DNA from: Vulcanimicrobiota bacterium
GTDB taxonomy: Bacteria > Vulcanimicrobiota > Vulcanimicrobiia > Vulcanimicrobiales > Vulcanimicrobiaceae
NCBI GenBank assembly: GCA_019233415.1
Contig: JAFAMK010000389.1
Coordinates: 1 to 12,089, forward strand
Length of the DNA: 12,089 bases
Reading direction: 5' to 3'
Part shown: piece by piece, positions 1 through 6,259 of the stretch
Numbering within the stretch: position 1 is the stretch's first letter
How the letters are laid out: every line of letters starts with the position of its first letter
Translations under genes and position numbers: made by a program
The notes under the pieces: model-generated
What the model was told of the DNA's origin: nothing
What the model saw: the letters and a program-made list of their open reading frames with translations, nothing else
Database searches by the model: none

Positions 1-782
1 CCGGTGCGCGGATCGCGCAGCCCGACCGGCTTGAGCGGGCCGAAGCGCAGCACGTCCTCGCCGCGCGCGGCCATCTCCTCGATCGGCAGACAGCCCTCGA
101 AGTACGGGACGTCACCGGTCGCCGCGTCGGCCTCGAACCCGTGCGGCTCGTGCTTGGGGAGCGTGCGCAAGTCCTCGACGAACTGCCGGTAGGTCTCGCG
201 GTCGAGCGGGATGTTGAGGTAGTCCTCGCCGTCGCCCTTGTCGTAGCGCGACTTGCGGTACATCGCGTCGAGGTCGAGCGAGTCCAGCGCGACGATCGGC
301 GCGGCCGCGTCGTAGTAGTGCAGCCGCCCGCCGACCAGATCGTCGATCGCCTCCGCCAGCGGATCGGACGGCAGCGGACCGCACGCAATGACGACCGCGC
401 CTTCCGAAGGAATCGCGGTCACTTCGTCGCGGCGAATCTCGACGTTCGGCAGCGACGCGAGGCGCGACTCGACGAGCGCGCCGAAGCGCTCGCGGTCGAC
501 CGCGAGCGCGCCGCCGGCCGGAACCGCGGTCGCCCGCGCCGACGTGACGATCAGCGAGTCGAGCCGCGCCAGCTCCTCCTTCAGCAGCCCGACCGCGTTC
601 TCGAGCGCGGCGCCGCGCAGCGAGTTCGAGCAGACGAGCTCCGCGAGCGTGCCGGTCTGGTGCGCCGGACCGCGCTTGTGCGGGCGCATCTCGTAGAGCA
701 CGACGCTGGCGCCGTGGCGCGCGGCCTGCCACGCCGCCTCGCTCCCCGCCAGCCCGCCGCCGATCACCGTGACGTCGGCCAC
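1..782 (-). CDS. trmFO: TrmFO, FAD/folate-dependent tRNA uracil-54 C5-methyltransferase (3' end missing)
   Basis: Makes m5U54 in the tRNA T-loop in the cytoplasm, using 5,10-methylenetetrahydrofolate as carbon donor and reduced FAD. The 260 visible residues are the N-terminal part; family members are about 440-470 residues, so roughly 180-200 are cut off by the window edge. Visible marks are the FAD-binding dinucleotide motif VIGGGLAGSEAAWQ (residues 6-19), the YEMRP motif (30-34), AELVCSNSLR with Cys51 and YFEGCLPIEEM with Cys231. The two cysteines correspond to the functional Cys53 and Cys226 of the Bacillus enzyme. The GTG at 782 is chosen because it puts the FAD motif at the usual distance from the N terminus and lies 1 nt after the topA stop, which indicates coupled translation. 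topA-trmFO order is common in bacteria. Function is secure; the start is likely. Confidence 0.95.
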   Translation of the reverse strand, partial: MADVTVIGGGLAGSEAAWQAARHGASVVLYEMRPHKRGPAHQTGTLAELVCSNSLRGAALENAVGLLKEELARLDSLIVTSARATAVPAGGALAVDRERFGALVESRLASLPNVEIRRDEVTAIPSEGAVVIACGPLPSDPLAEAIDDLVGGRLHYYDAAAPIVALDSLDLDAMYRKSRYDKGDGEDYLNIPLDRETYRQFVEDLRTLPKHEPHGFEADAATGDVPYFEGCLPIEEMAARGEDVLRFGPLKPVGLRDPRT

Positions 783-783
783 G

Positions 784-2955
784 TCAAACCGTTTCGAGTT
801 CGGCCTCCGCATCGACCTCGTCGGCGTCCTCCGGCTTGCCGAGGCCGGTCGCGTGCGTCTTGTCGGTGTGGCAGACGTACGTTACCGTACCGCCGCGCTT
901 CGGCTTCTCGACGACGTAGTCGCCGCAGACCGCGCACGGCTCGGGTGCGACGCGGTCCCACGAAACGAAGTCGCAGGCCGGGTAGTTCGCGCAGCCGTAG
1001 AACGTGCGGCCCTTGCGCGACTTGCGCTCGGCGATCATCCCGCCGTCCTTGGGACACTTCACGCCGGTGTCTTTCAGGATCGGCTTCGTCGTCTTGCACT
1101 CGGGATAGCCCGTGCACGACATGAAGCGCCCGAAGCGCCCGGTCTTGATGACCATCGGCCGCCCGCAGGTGACGCAGACCTCGTCGGTCGGCTCGTCGCG
1201 CTGCTCGAACTTGGGGAGCTTGCGTTCCGCCTCTGCCAGCTCTTTCTCGAAGTCGGTGTAGAACGCGGCGAGCACCTTCGCGGTCGCGTCCCAGTCGCCG
1301 CCCTGTTCCGCCAGCTCGTCGAGCCGCGACTCCATCGAGGCGGTGAACTTCAGGTCGACGATGTCCGGGAAGTGCTCGGCGAGCAGGTCGTTGACCGACT
1401 CGCCGATCTCGGTCGGGTGGAAGCGGCGTTCGAGCTGCTCGACGTAGCCGCGTGCCTGGATCGTCTCGACGATCGCGCTGTACGTCGACGGCCGGCCGAT
1501 CCCGTTCTCTTCCAGCGCGCGGACCAGCGTCGCTTCGGTGAAGCGCGGCGGCGGCTCCGTGAAGTGCTGCTTGGGATCGATCGACTTGACGTCGAGCTGC
1601 TCGCCCTCGTTCAGCTTCGGCAGGATCGGGCGCGCCTTCGCGCCCTTCGCCTGCGACGGCGCCCCGTCGGCCGGCGGCGCATCGTCGGTCCCTTCCTCGT
1701 AGACCGCGGTGTAACCGGCGAACTTGAGCACGCTCCCGGTCGCGCGGAACGTGAAGCGATCGGTGGCCTTGATGTCGACCGTCGTCTGGTCGAAGACCGC
1801 CGGCGCCATCTGCGAGGCGACGAAGCGCTCCCAGATCAGCTGGTACAGCCGCAGCTCGTCCCGCTTGAGGATTCCCGCCAGCGACTCCGGCGTGCGGAAG
1901 ACCGACGTCGGCCGAATCGCCTCGTGCGCGTCCTGCGCGCCTTCCTTGATCTTGAACGTGCGGCCGCCGCCGTAGTGGTCCTCACCGAAACGTCCCACGA
2001 CGTAGTCGCGCGCCGCGTCGCGCGCGGAGTCCGCGATGCGGGTCGAGTCGGTGCGCATATAGGTGATGAGCCCCTGCGTCCCCTCGCTGCCGCCCAAGTC
2101 GACGCCTTCGTACAGCGCCTGGGCGATCTGCATCGTCTTGCGGACGCGGAACTTCAGCTTGCGCGACGCCTCCTGCTGGAGCGTCGAGGTCGTGAACGGC
2201 GCGGCGGCGTTGCGGCGCGTCTCGCGCGTCTTGACCGAGGCGACGCTGAACGGCGCGCCCTCGAGCGCCTTCATGATCGCGTTCGCCTGCTCGGCGTTCG
2301 TGATCTCGGCCTTCTCGCCGTCGATCTGGTGCAGGTCCGCCGGGAACACGATGGCCGAGCCATCCGACGCGAGCTGCGCCGTGATCGTCCAGTATTCGCG
2401 GGGAATGAAGGCGCGAATCTCGCGTTCGCGGTCGACGATCAGCCGCACCGCGACCGACTGCACGCGCCCGGCCGAGAGCCCGCCCCGCACCTTCGCCCAC
2501 AGCAGCGGGCTGATCTTGTAGCCGACCAGACGGTCGAGGATGCGCCGCGCCTGCTGCGCGTTGACGCGCGGCATGTCGATCGGGTGCGGGTCCTTGAGCG
2601 CCGCCAGCGCCGCGTCCTTGGTGATCTCGTGCAGCTCGATGCGCTTGGGGTCCGGAAGCTTCAGCAGCTCGGCCAGGTGCCACGCGATCGCCTCGCCCTC
2701 GCGATCAGGGTCGGTCGCGAGGTAGACGTCGGACGCCGATTTCGCCGCCGCCTTGAGCTCTTTGATGATGTCGCCCTTCCCCTTGATCGTGAGGTAGCGC
2801 GGCGAGAACCCGTTCGTGACGTCGACCCCCAGCGTCGACTTGGGGAGGTCGCGGACGTGCCCGACCGAGGCCTTCACGACGTACCGCGCGGGCAAGAATT
2901 TCTTGATGGTTTTGGCTTTCGTCGGCGACTCGACGATGATCAGCGGCTTCGCCAC
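784..2955 (-). CDS. topA: DNA topoisomerase I (type IA)
   Basis: Relaxes negatively supercoiled DNA by single-strand passage through a 5'-phosphotyrosine intermediate. From the GTG at 2955 the protein has 723 residues, typical for the family. The Toprim domain begins at residue 4 (LIIVESPTKAK, Glu9) and has the acidic metal triad at 82-86 (DPDRE). The catalytic tyrosine is Tyr299 in GLITYMRTDS. The C-terminal tail carries three zinc-ribbon-like modules: Cys594/597/614/620; Cys634/655/661 with Asp637 where a fourth Cys is usual; and Cys674/677/695 with His701. The tail ends acidic. GTG 2955 is preferred to an in-frame ATG at 3033: it starts the conserved Toprim sequence, has GGAGA 5 nt upstream, and lies downstream of the best promoter candidate. 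It is transcribed divergently from the H1-like gene and coupled to trmFO. Confidence 0.97.
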   Translation of the reverse strand: MAKPLIIVESPTKAKTIKKFLPARYVVKASVGHVRDLPKSTLGVDVTNGFSPRYLTIKGKGDIIKELKAAAKSASDVYLATDPDREGEAIAWHLAELLKLPDPKRIELHEITKDAALAALKDPHPIDMPRVNAQQARRILDRLVGYKISPLLWAKVRGGLSAGRVQSVAVRLIVDREREIRAFIPREYWTITAQLASDGSAIVFPADLHQIDGEKAEITNAEQANAIMKALEGAPFSVASVKTRETRRNAAAPFTTSTLQQEASRKLKFRVRKTMQIAQALYEGVDLGGSEGTQGLITYMRTDSTRIADSARDAARDYVVGRFGEDHYGGGRTFKIKEGAQDAHEAIRPTSVFRTPESLAGILKRDELRLYQLIWERFVASQMAPAVFDQTTVDIKATDRFTFRATGSVLKFAGYTAVYEEGTDDAPPADGAPSQAKGAKARPILPKLNEGEQLDVKSIDPKQHFTEPPPRFTEATLVRALEENGIGRPSTYSAIVETIQARGYVEQLERRFHPTEIGESVNDLLAEHFPDIVDLKFTASMESRLDELAEQGGDWDATAKVLAAFYTDFEKELAEAERKLPKFEQRDEPTDEVCVTCGRPMVIKTGRFGRFMSCTGYPECKTTKPILKDTGVKCPKDGGMIAERKSRKGRTFYGCANYPACDFVSWDRVAPEPCAVCGDYVVEKPKRGGTVTYVCHTDKTHATGLGKPEDADEVDAEAELETV

Positions 2956-2960
2956 AACGG

Positions 2961-2965
2961 TCTCC
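2961..2965 (-). promoter_or_regulatory. Ribosome binding site fixing the topA start
   Basis: GGAGA on the minus strand lies 5 nt upstream of GTG 2955. It supports that start over the in-frame ATG at 3033. Confidence 0.6.
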
Positions 2966-3003
2966 AGAGGGTGCGGCTCGCTCGGGACGAGCTTCCGGGC
3001 CAC

Positions 3004-3033
3004 AGTATAAACCCGGACGTCAAGCCGCTCCAA
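3004..3033 (-). promoter_or_regulatory. Candidate topA promoter
   Basis: On the minus strand TATACT (3009-3004, 5 of 6 to the sigma-70 -10 consensus) follows TTGGAG (3033-3028) at 18 nt. It would start transcription near 2997, giving a leader of about 42 nt before GTG 2955. The -35 match is weak, so this rests mainly on the -10 box and its placement. Confidence 0.35.
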
Positions 3034-3101
3034 AAACCCGCCGGCCGTCCTCGCGCGCCCGCGCGCGGCGCGCGTGGTAAACCTCCGCTTGGGTCACAGA
3101 G

Positions 3102-3130
3102 TTGCGCGAAACGCGAATTGTGTGTATTCT
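3102..3130 (+). promoter_or_regulatory. Candidate promoter of the H1-like gene
   Basis: TTGCGC (3102-3107) and TATTCT (3125-3130) are spaced by 17 nt. The predicted start is near 3137, giving a leader of about 68 nt that contains both palindromes listed separately. The boxes are partial matches; placement in the only AT-richer part of the gap supports them. Confidence 0.35.
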
Positions 3131-3144
3131 GCGACTAACGTGTG

Positions 3145-3158
3145 TCGACGCGCGTCGA
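3145..3158. repeat. Perfect 14-bp palindrome in the H1-like leader
   Basis: TCGACGCGCGTCGA reads the same on both strands. It lies just downstream of the predicted transcription start of the H1-like gene, so it could be an operator half or an RNA stem. No regulator is identified. Confidence 0.5.
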
Positions 3159-3180
3159 TGCATCACCGTTACGACAACTC

Positions 3181-3194
3181 CGTCCGCGCGGACG
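3181..3194. repeat. Perfect 14-bp palindrome abutting the H1-like ribosome binding site
   Basis: CGTCCGCGCGGACG reads the same on both strands. Its last base is the first base of the GAGGAGG ribosome binding site (3194-3200). In RNA it could fold or dimerise next to the translation start, and in DNA it could be an operator. Its role is unknown. Confidence 0.5.
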
Positions 3195-3200
3195 AGGAGG
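3194..3200 (+). promoter_or_regulatory. Strong ribosome binding site of the H1-like gene
   Basis: GAGGAGG lies 4 nt before ATG 3205. It is among the strongest Shine-Dalgarno matches in the window, suggesting high expression, as expected for a nucleoid protein. Confidence 0.75.
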
Positions 3201-3204
3201 TTGA

Positions 3205-3636
3205 ATGGACTCGGATAGCAGCTACGGCGGCGAAATGACGGACGAATCGTCGGCCGAAACGACGCCAACGCGTCGCGGCGGACGCCGCAAGGGCGCAGGC
3301 CGGAAGAAGACCGCTGGCCGCAAGAAGGCCACGAATGGTCGCAAGAAAGCCGCCGGTGGTCGCAAGAAGGCCGCGGGTGGTCGCAAGAAAGCCGCGGGCG
3401 GACGCAAGAAGGCCGCGGGCGGTCGCAAGAAAGCCGCCGGCGGACGCAAGAAGACCGCCGGTCGCAAGAAGGCTGCCGGCGGGCGCAAGAAGACCGCCGG
3501 TCGCAAGAAGGCCGCGGGCGGACGGAAGAAAGCCGCCGGCGGGCGCAAGAAGGCCGCGAAGAAAACCGGTGGTCGCAAGAAGGCCGCCGGCGGACGCAAG
3601 AAGGCCGGTGGTCGCCGCAAGAAGGCGGCGGCCTAA
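3205..3636 (+). CDS. Histone H1-like, lysine/arginine-rich repeat nucleoid protein
   Basis: A 143-residue protein that probably binds and compacts DNA through charge. The first 22 residues are acidic and Ser/Thr-rich, with six Asp/Glu and no basic residue. From residue 23 to the end it is almost only Gly, Arg, Lys and Ala: about 35 Lys and 21 Arg, near 39% of the protein. It holds 15 GRKK units, mostly in a seven-residue period GRKKAAG, plus a final GRRKK. No folded domain is visible, so the tail is expected to be disordered until bound. Comparable bacterial proteins are Chlamydia Hc1/Hc2, Bordetella BpH1 and the AlgP C terminus, which mostly use KKAA or KPAA periods; the regular Gly-Gly spacer here differs. 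ATG 3205 follows a strong ribosome binding site and a UUCG terminator follows the stop. The gene is divergent from topA and convergent with oppF. The class is fairly sure; partners and exact role are inferred. Confidence 0.85.
   Translation: MDSDSSYGGEMTDESSAETTPTRRGGRRKGAGRKKTAGRKKATNGRKKAAGGRKKAAGGRKKAAGGRKKAAGGRKKAAGGRKKTAGRKKAAGGRKKTAGRKKAAGGRKKAAGGRKKAAKKTGGRKKAAGGRKKAGGRRKKAAA
3298..3624 (+). repeat. In-gene tandem repeat, about 21 bp period (GRKKAAG codons)
   Basis: About 16 tandem units of 18-21 bp, each holding the core cgcaagaa, encode the basic tail. Units differ at synonymous positions (ggt/ggc/gga, aaa/aag, gcc/gcg), so they are not a fresh copy-paste array. Some units are six residues long (GRKKTA) and one is extended by KKT. 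The array could change length by slippage. Confidence 0.9.
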
Positions 3637-3644
3637 CACCAACA

Positions 3645-3680
3645 GAGGAGCGGTCTTCGGACCGCTCCTCGTTCGTTTTA
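3645..3680 (+). terminator. Strong UUCG-loop intrinsic terminator, probably bidirectional
   Basis: A perfect 11-bp stem (3645-3655 with 3660-3670) closed by a TTCG loop is followed by gttcgtttt. It begins 8 nt after the H1-like stop. On the minus strand the same stem lies 7 nt after the oppF stop and is followed by a T-rich but interrupted run, so it likely ends both convergent transcripts. Confidence 0.85.
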
Positions 3681-4736
3681 CGCGTTCGCCTTCAGGAGGT
3701 CGGGTGCGTTGCCGCCGTGCTCTTCGACCCAGTGACACGCCGCACGGTGTCCCGGCTCGTACTCGTTGAACGCCGGCACTTCGACCTTGCAGCGGTCGAA
3801 CGCGACCGGACAGCGCGTGTGAAAGCGGCAGCCCGGCGGCGGGTTCATCGGCGAGGGAATGTCGCCCTTGAGGATGATGCGCTTGCGGCGGCGCTCGACG
3901 TCGGGATCGGGGATCGGGATCGCCGAGAGCAGCGCCTGCGTGTACGGGTGGAGCGGGTTGTCGTAGAGCCGGTCGCGGTCGGCGATCTCGATGATCTTGC
4001 CGACGTACATCACCGCGACGCGGTTCGAGATGTGGCGGACGACCGACAGGTCGTGCGCGATGAAGAGGTACGTCAGCCCGAGTTTCTGCTGCAGGTCCTG
4101 GAGCAGGTTGATGACCTGCGCCTGGATCGAGACGTCGAGCGCGGAGACCGGTTCGTCGGCGACGATGAACTTCGGGTCGACCGCGAGCGCGCGCGCGACC
4201 CCGATGCGCTGGCGCTGGCCGCCGGAGAACTCGTGCGGGTACCGGTTCGCGTGGTACGGCTGCAGCCCGACCAGCCGCAGCAGCTCCTGAACGCGCGCGT
4301 CGGCGGCCTTGCCGTGTGCGATGTCGTGGATCTCGAGCGGCTCGCGGATGATCGTCCCGACCGTCATGCGCGGGTTGAGGCTCGCGTACGGGTCCTGGAA
4401 GATGATCTGCATCTCTTTGCGCAGCGGCCGCAGCGCCGTGCGCGTCAGCCCGACCAGCTCGCGCCCCTCGAACCGCACGCTGCCCTTCGTCGCGTCGGTC
4501 AGGCGCAGGATCACGCGGCCGGCGGTCGTCTTCCCCGACCCGGACTCGCCGACGAGCCCGAGCGTCTCGCCGCGCCGAATCTCGAAGTCGATCCCGTCGA
4601 CCGCACGCACGTCGGCGACGTGGCGCGACAAGATGCCGGCGGTGACCGGAAAGTATTTGTAGAGGTCGCGGACGACGACGAGGTCGTCCTTGGCGGCGGT
4701 CGCGGCGCCGTGCGCGCGCGGGTCGGCCGCCGTCAC
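3678..4736 (-). CDS. oppF: Peptide ABC transporter ATPase, OppF/DppF type
   Basis: Cytoplasmic ATPase that powers peptide (or nickel/dipeptide-type) import with OppD and an inner-membrane permease pair. It has 352 residues. Motifs: Walker A GESGSGKTT (63-71), Q-loop Gln114 in FQDP, signature FSGGQRQR (170-177), Walker B FIVADEP (190-196) and H-loop His228. The C-terminal oligopeptide-family extension starts at PLHPYTQALLSAIP (261-274) and holds Cys303, Cys309, Cys316 and Cys334 (CX5CX6C then Cys), a pattern linked to a [4Fe-4S] cluster in some family members. The GTG at 4736 overlaps the oppD stop by 4 nt (GTGA) with GGAG 8 nt upstream, which fixes the start. Substrate cannot be read from the ATPase. 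No permease or binding-protein gene is in the window. Confidence 0.93.
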   Translation of the reverse strand: MTAADPRAHGAATAAKDDLVVVRDLYKYFPVTAGILSRHVADVRAVDGIDFEIRRGETLGLVGESGSGKTTAGRVILRLTDATKGSVRFEGRELVGLTRTALRPLRKEMQIIFQDPYASLNPRMTVGTIIREPLEIHDIAHGKAADARVQELLRLVGLQPYHANRYPHEFSGGQRQRIGVARALAVDPKFIVADEPVSALDVSIQAQVINLLQDLQQKLGLTYLFIAHDLSVVRHISNRVAVMYVGKIIEIADRDRLYDNPLHPYTQALLSAIPIPDPDVERRRKRIILKGDIPSPMNPPPGCRFHTRCPVAFDRCKVEVPAFNEYEPGHRAACHWVEEHGGNAPDLLKANA

Positions 4737-5782
4737 TTCGCCAGCTCCTGCGGCGTCTTCGCGACCGCGGCGTCGGCGACGGTCGGCCGGTTCTCGGCCT
4801 CGATCGTCTTCTGCCCCTCGGCACGCACGTCGTAGAGGTAGCACCGCGCAACGTGCCCGCCGCCGAAATCGTAGAGCGAGACCGGCTGATCGCAGATCGG
4901 CATCCGGTAGCGGCAGCGCGGCGCGAACGCGCAGCCGGGCGGCATGTGCAGCAGGTTCGGCGGCTGGCCTTCGATCGGGACGAGCCGCGAGCCGGCCTGG
5001 TCGAGCCGCGGCAGCGACTCCAACAGACCCATCGTGTACGGCATCTTCGGCGTCTCGAAGATCTCGCGCGCGGTGCCGTACTCGACCATGTTCCCGCCGT
5101 ACATCACGAGCACGTTCTCGCAGGTCTCCGCGACGACGCCCAGGTCGTGCGTGATGAGGATGATCGCGGAGCCGAGCCGTTCCTGCATCTCGTTCATCAG
5201 CTCGATGATCTGCGCCTGAATCGTCACGTCGAGCGCGGTGGTCGGCTCGTCGGCGATCAGGACCGCCGGGTCGCACGAGAGCGCCATCGCGATCATCACG
5301 CGCTGGCGCATCCCGCCGGAGAACTGGTGCGGGTAGTCGCGCAACCGCTTCTCGGCCATCGGGATGCGCACGAGCTTGAGCATGTCGACCGCTTTGTCGA
5401 GCGCGTCTTTCTTGCTCAGCCCGAGGTGGAGCCGCGTCGCCTCGGCGATCTGCTCGCCGACCGTCAAGACCGGGTTGAGCGAGGTCATCGGGTCCTGGAA
5501 GATCATCGCGATGTCGCGGCCGCGGATCCGCCGCATCTCGGCTTCGGTCTTCTCGAGCAGGTTCTGGCCCTTGAAGAGAATTTTTCCGCGCTCGATGCGG
5601 CCATTCTGCGCGATCAGCCGCATGATCGAGAGCGAGGTGACCGACTTGCCGGAGCCGGACTCGCCGACGATCCCGAGCGTCGAGCCCGGTTCGACGGCGA
5701 AAGAGAGCCCGTTGACGGCGGAGACCGTGCCGTCTTCGGTCTTGAACGTCGTCTTGAGGTCGTGGACCTCGAGCAGCGCCAA
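4733..5782 (-). CDS. oppD: Peptide ABC transporter ATPase, OppD/DppD type
   Basis: Partner ATPase of OppF; the two would form the nucleotide-binding heterodimer of a peptide importer. It has 349 residues. Motifs: Walker A GESGSGKS (40-47), Q-loop Gln96, signature FSGGMRQR (154-161), Walker B VLIADEP (174-180) and H-loop His212. The C-terminal family extension starts near PYTMGLLESLPRL (248-260) and has Cys284, Cys290, Cys297 and Cys314 in the same CX5CX6C spacing as OppF. The start is TTG 5782; it begins the family-typical LLEVHDLKT strand and no ATG or GTG fits. It lies 3 nt after the secG stop with only a weak upstream GGGA, so translation probably depends on coupling to secG. Family is sure; the substrate (oligo- or dipeptide) is open. 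Confidence 0.93.
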   Translation of the reverse strand: MALLEVHDLKTTFKTEDGTVSAVNGLSFAVEPGSTLGIVGESGSGKSVTSLSIMRLIAQNGRIERGKILFKGQNLLEKTEAEMRRIRGRDIAMIFQDPMTSLNPVLTVGEQIAEATRLHLGLSKKDALDKAVDMLKLVRIPMAEKRLRDYPHQFSGGMRQRVMIAMALSCDPAVLIADEPTTALDVTIQAQIIELMNEMQERLGSAIILITHDLGVVAETCENVLVMYGGNMVEYGTAREIFETPKMPYTMGLLESLPRLDQAGSRLVPIEGQPPNLLHMPPGCAFAPRCRYRMPICDQPVSLYDFGGGHVARCYLYDVRAEGQKTIEAENRPTVADAAVAKTPQELAK

Positions 5783-5785
5783 GGA

Positions 5786-6160
5786 CTAAATCCCGGACAA
5801 GCTTACCAGGAGTCCGACGAACGCGAACGCGATCGCGACACCCTGCGTGAGGCGCGCGATCTGCGCGTCGAGTCCGAGCCTACGCGTCGACGACTCGACG
5901 CGTCCGCCGATCGTTCCGCTCAACCCCTCCTGCTTCGTCGTCTGCAGCGCGAGCAGCGCGACCAGCATGACCCCCAGCACGACGAACAGCCCGGCGAAGG
6001 TATGTGTGAGCCACGGCGCGTGCGTCGCGAGCGGCGAGTGCGGCGTCGTGTCGAACAGGTTCGCCGGCAGCGTGATCGGGATCGAGGTGGGCTTGGCGGC
6101 GGCCGCGGCCGTCGCGGCCGCCGGCGCGGCCGATGCGGCAGCGAGCAGCGCGGATAACAT
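5786..6160 (-). CDS. secG: SecG, preprotein translocase subunit, with N-terminal extension
   Basis: Small inner-membrane subunit of the SecYEG channel that assists SecA-driven protein export. The 124-residue protein has two membrane segments (about 52-73 and 105-123) joined by a cytoplasmic loop with the family signature QTTKQEGLSGTIGG (73-86). Most SecG proteins are about 75-110 residues and start close to the first helix. Here about 50 residues precede it: an Ala-rich hydrophobic stretch (1-22), then a Pro/Thr-rich linker with a PHSP motif. The extension could be a third membrane segment or a cleaved signal. ATG 6160 has GGAG 6 nt upstream and no inner ATG lies before the first helix, so the extension is probably real. 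It is first in the secG-oppD-oppF unit. Confidence 0.88.
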   Translation of the reverse strand: MLSALLAAASAAPAAATAAAAAKPTSIPITLPANLFDTTPHSPLATHAPWLTHTFAGLFVVLGVMLVALLALQTTKQEGLSGTIGGRVESSTRRLGLDAQIARLTQGVAIAFAFVGLLVSLSGI

Positions 6161-6179
6161 AGGGGGCTCCGTAGGCGGC

Positions 6180-6196
6180 GGGTACCGTCGGTACCC
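6180..6196. repeat. Inverted repeat upstream of secG
   Basis: GGGTACCGTCGGTACCC has perfect 7-bp arms around a 3-nt centre. It ends 20 nt upstream of ATG 6160 and 9 nt before the ribosome binding site. It could be an operator or a leader stem-loop for secG-oppD-oppF. No T-run follows, so it is not a terminator. Confidence 0.5.
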
Positions 6197-6210
6197 ATCC
6201 GAGGCGGGGT

Positions 6211-6235
6211 GAAAAGAACCGCCGGGGCTTGGCGG
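6211..6235 (-). terminator. Candidate intrinsic terminator of dxs
   Basis: On the minus strand CCGCC (6235-6231), a 7-nt loop and GGCGG (6223-6219) are followed by TTCTTTTC. It lies about 25 nt after the dxs stop. The stem is only 5 bp but all GC. It would separate dxs from secG-oppD-oppF. Confidence 0.55.
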
Positions 6236-6259
6236 CGGCCGGGGAAACCTCCTGTCGAA

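Noticed and set aside
2956..3033. ATG 3033 as the topA start
   Set aside because: The added 26 residues are not family-like and the start lies upstream of the predicted promoter; GTG 2955 has a good ribosome binding site.
769..3138. A 789-codon open frame on the plus strand across topA
   Set aside because: It is antisense to a fully recognisable topA, is dominated by Arg, Leu, Val and Asp as expected for the opposite strand of GC-rich genes, and shows no domain.
3298..3624. Tandem repeat considered as a CRISPR or non-coding minisatellite
   Set aside because: Units are contiguous without unique spacers, keep one reading frame, and vary mainly at synonymous positions, so it is a coding repeat.
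3169..4851. Long minus-strand frames over the H1-like gene, including a Pro/Phe-rich repeat protein (3222-3620)
   Set aside because: These are antisense readings of the GRKK repeat and off-frame readings of oppF. The plus-strand gene has the ribosome binding site, sensible composition and terminator.
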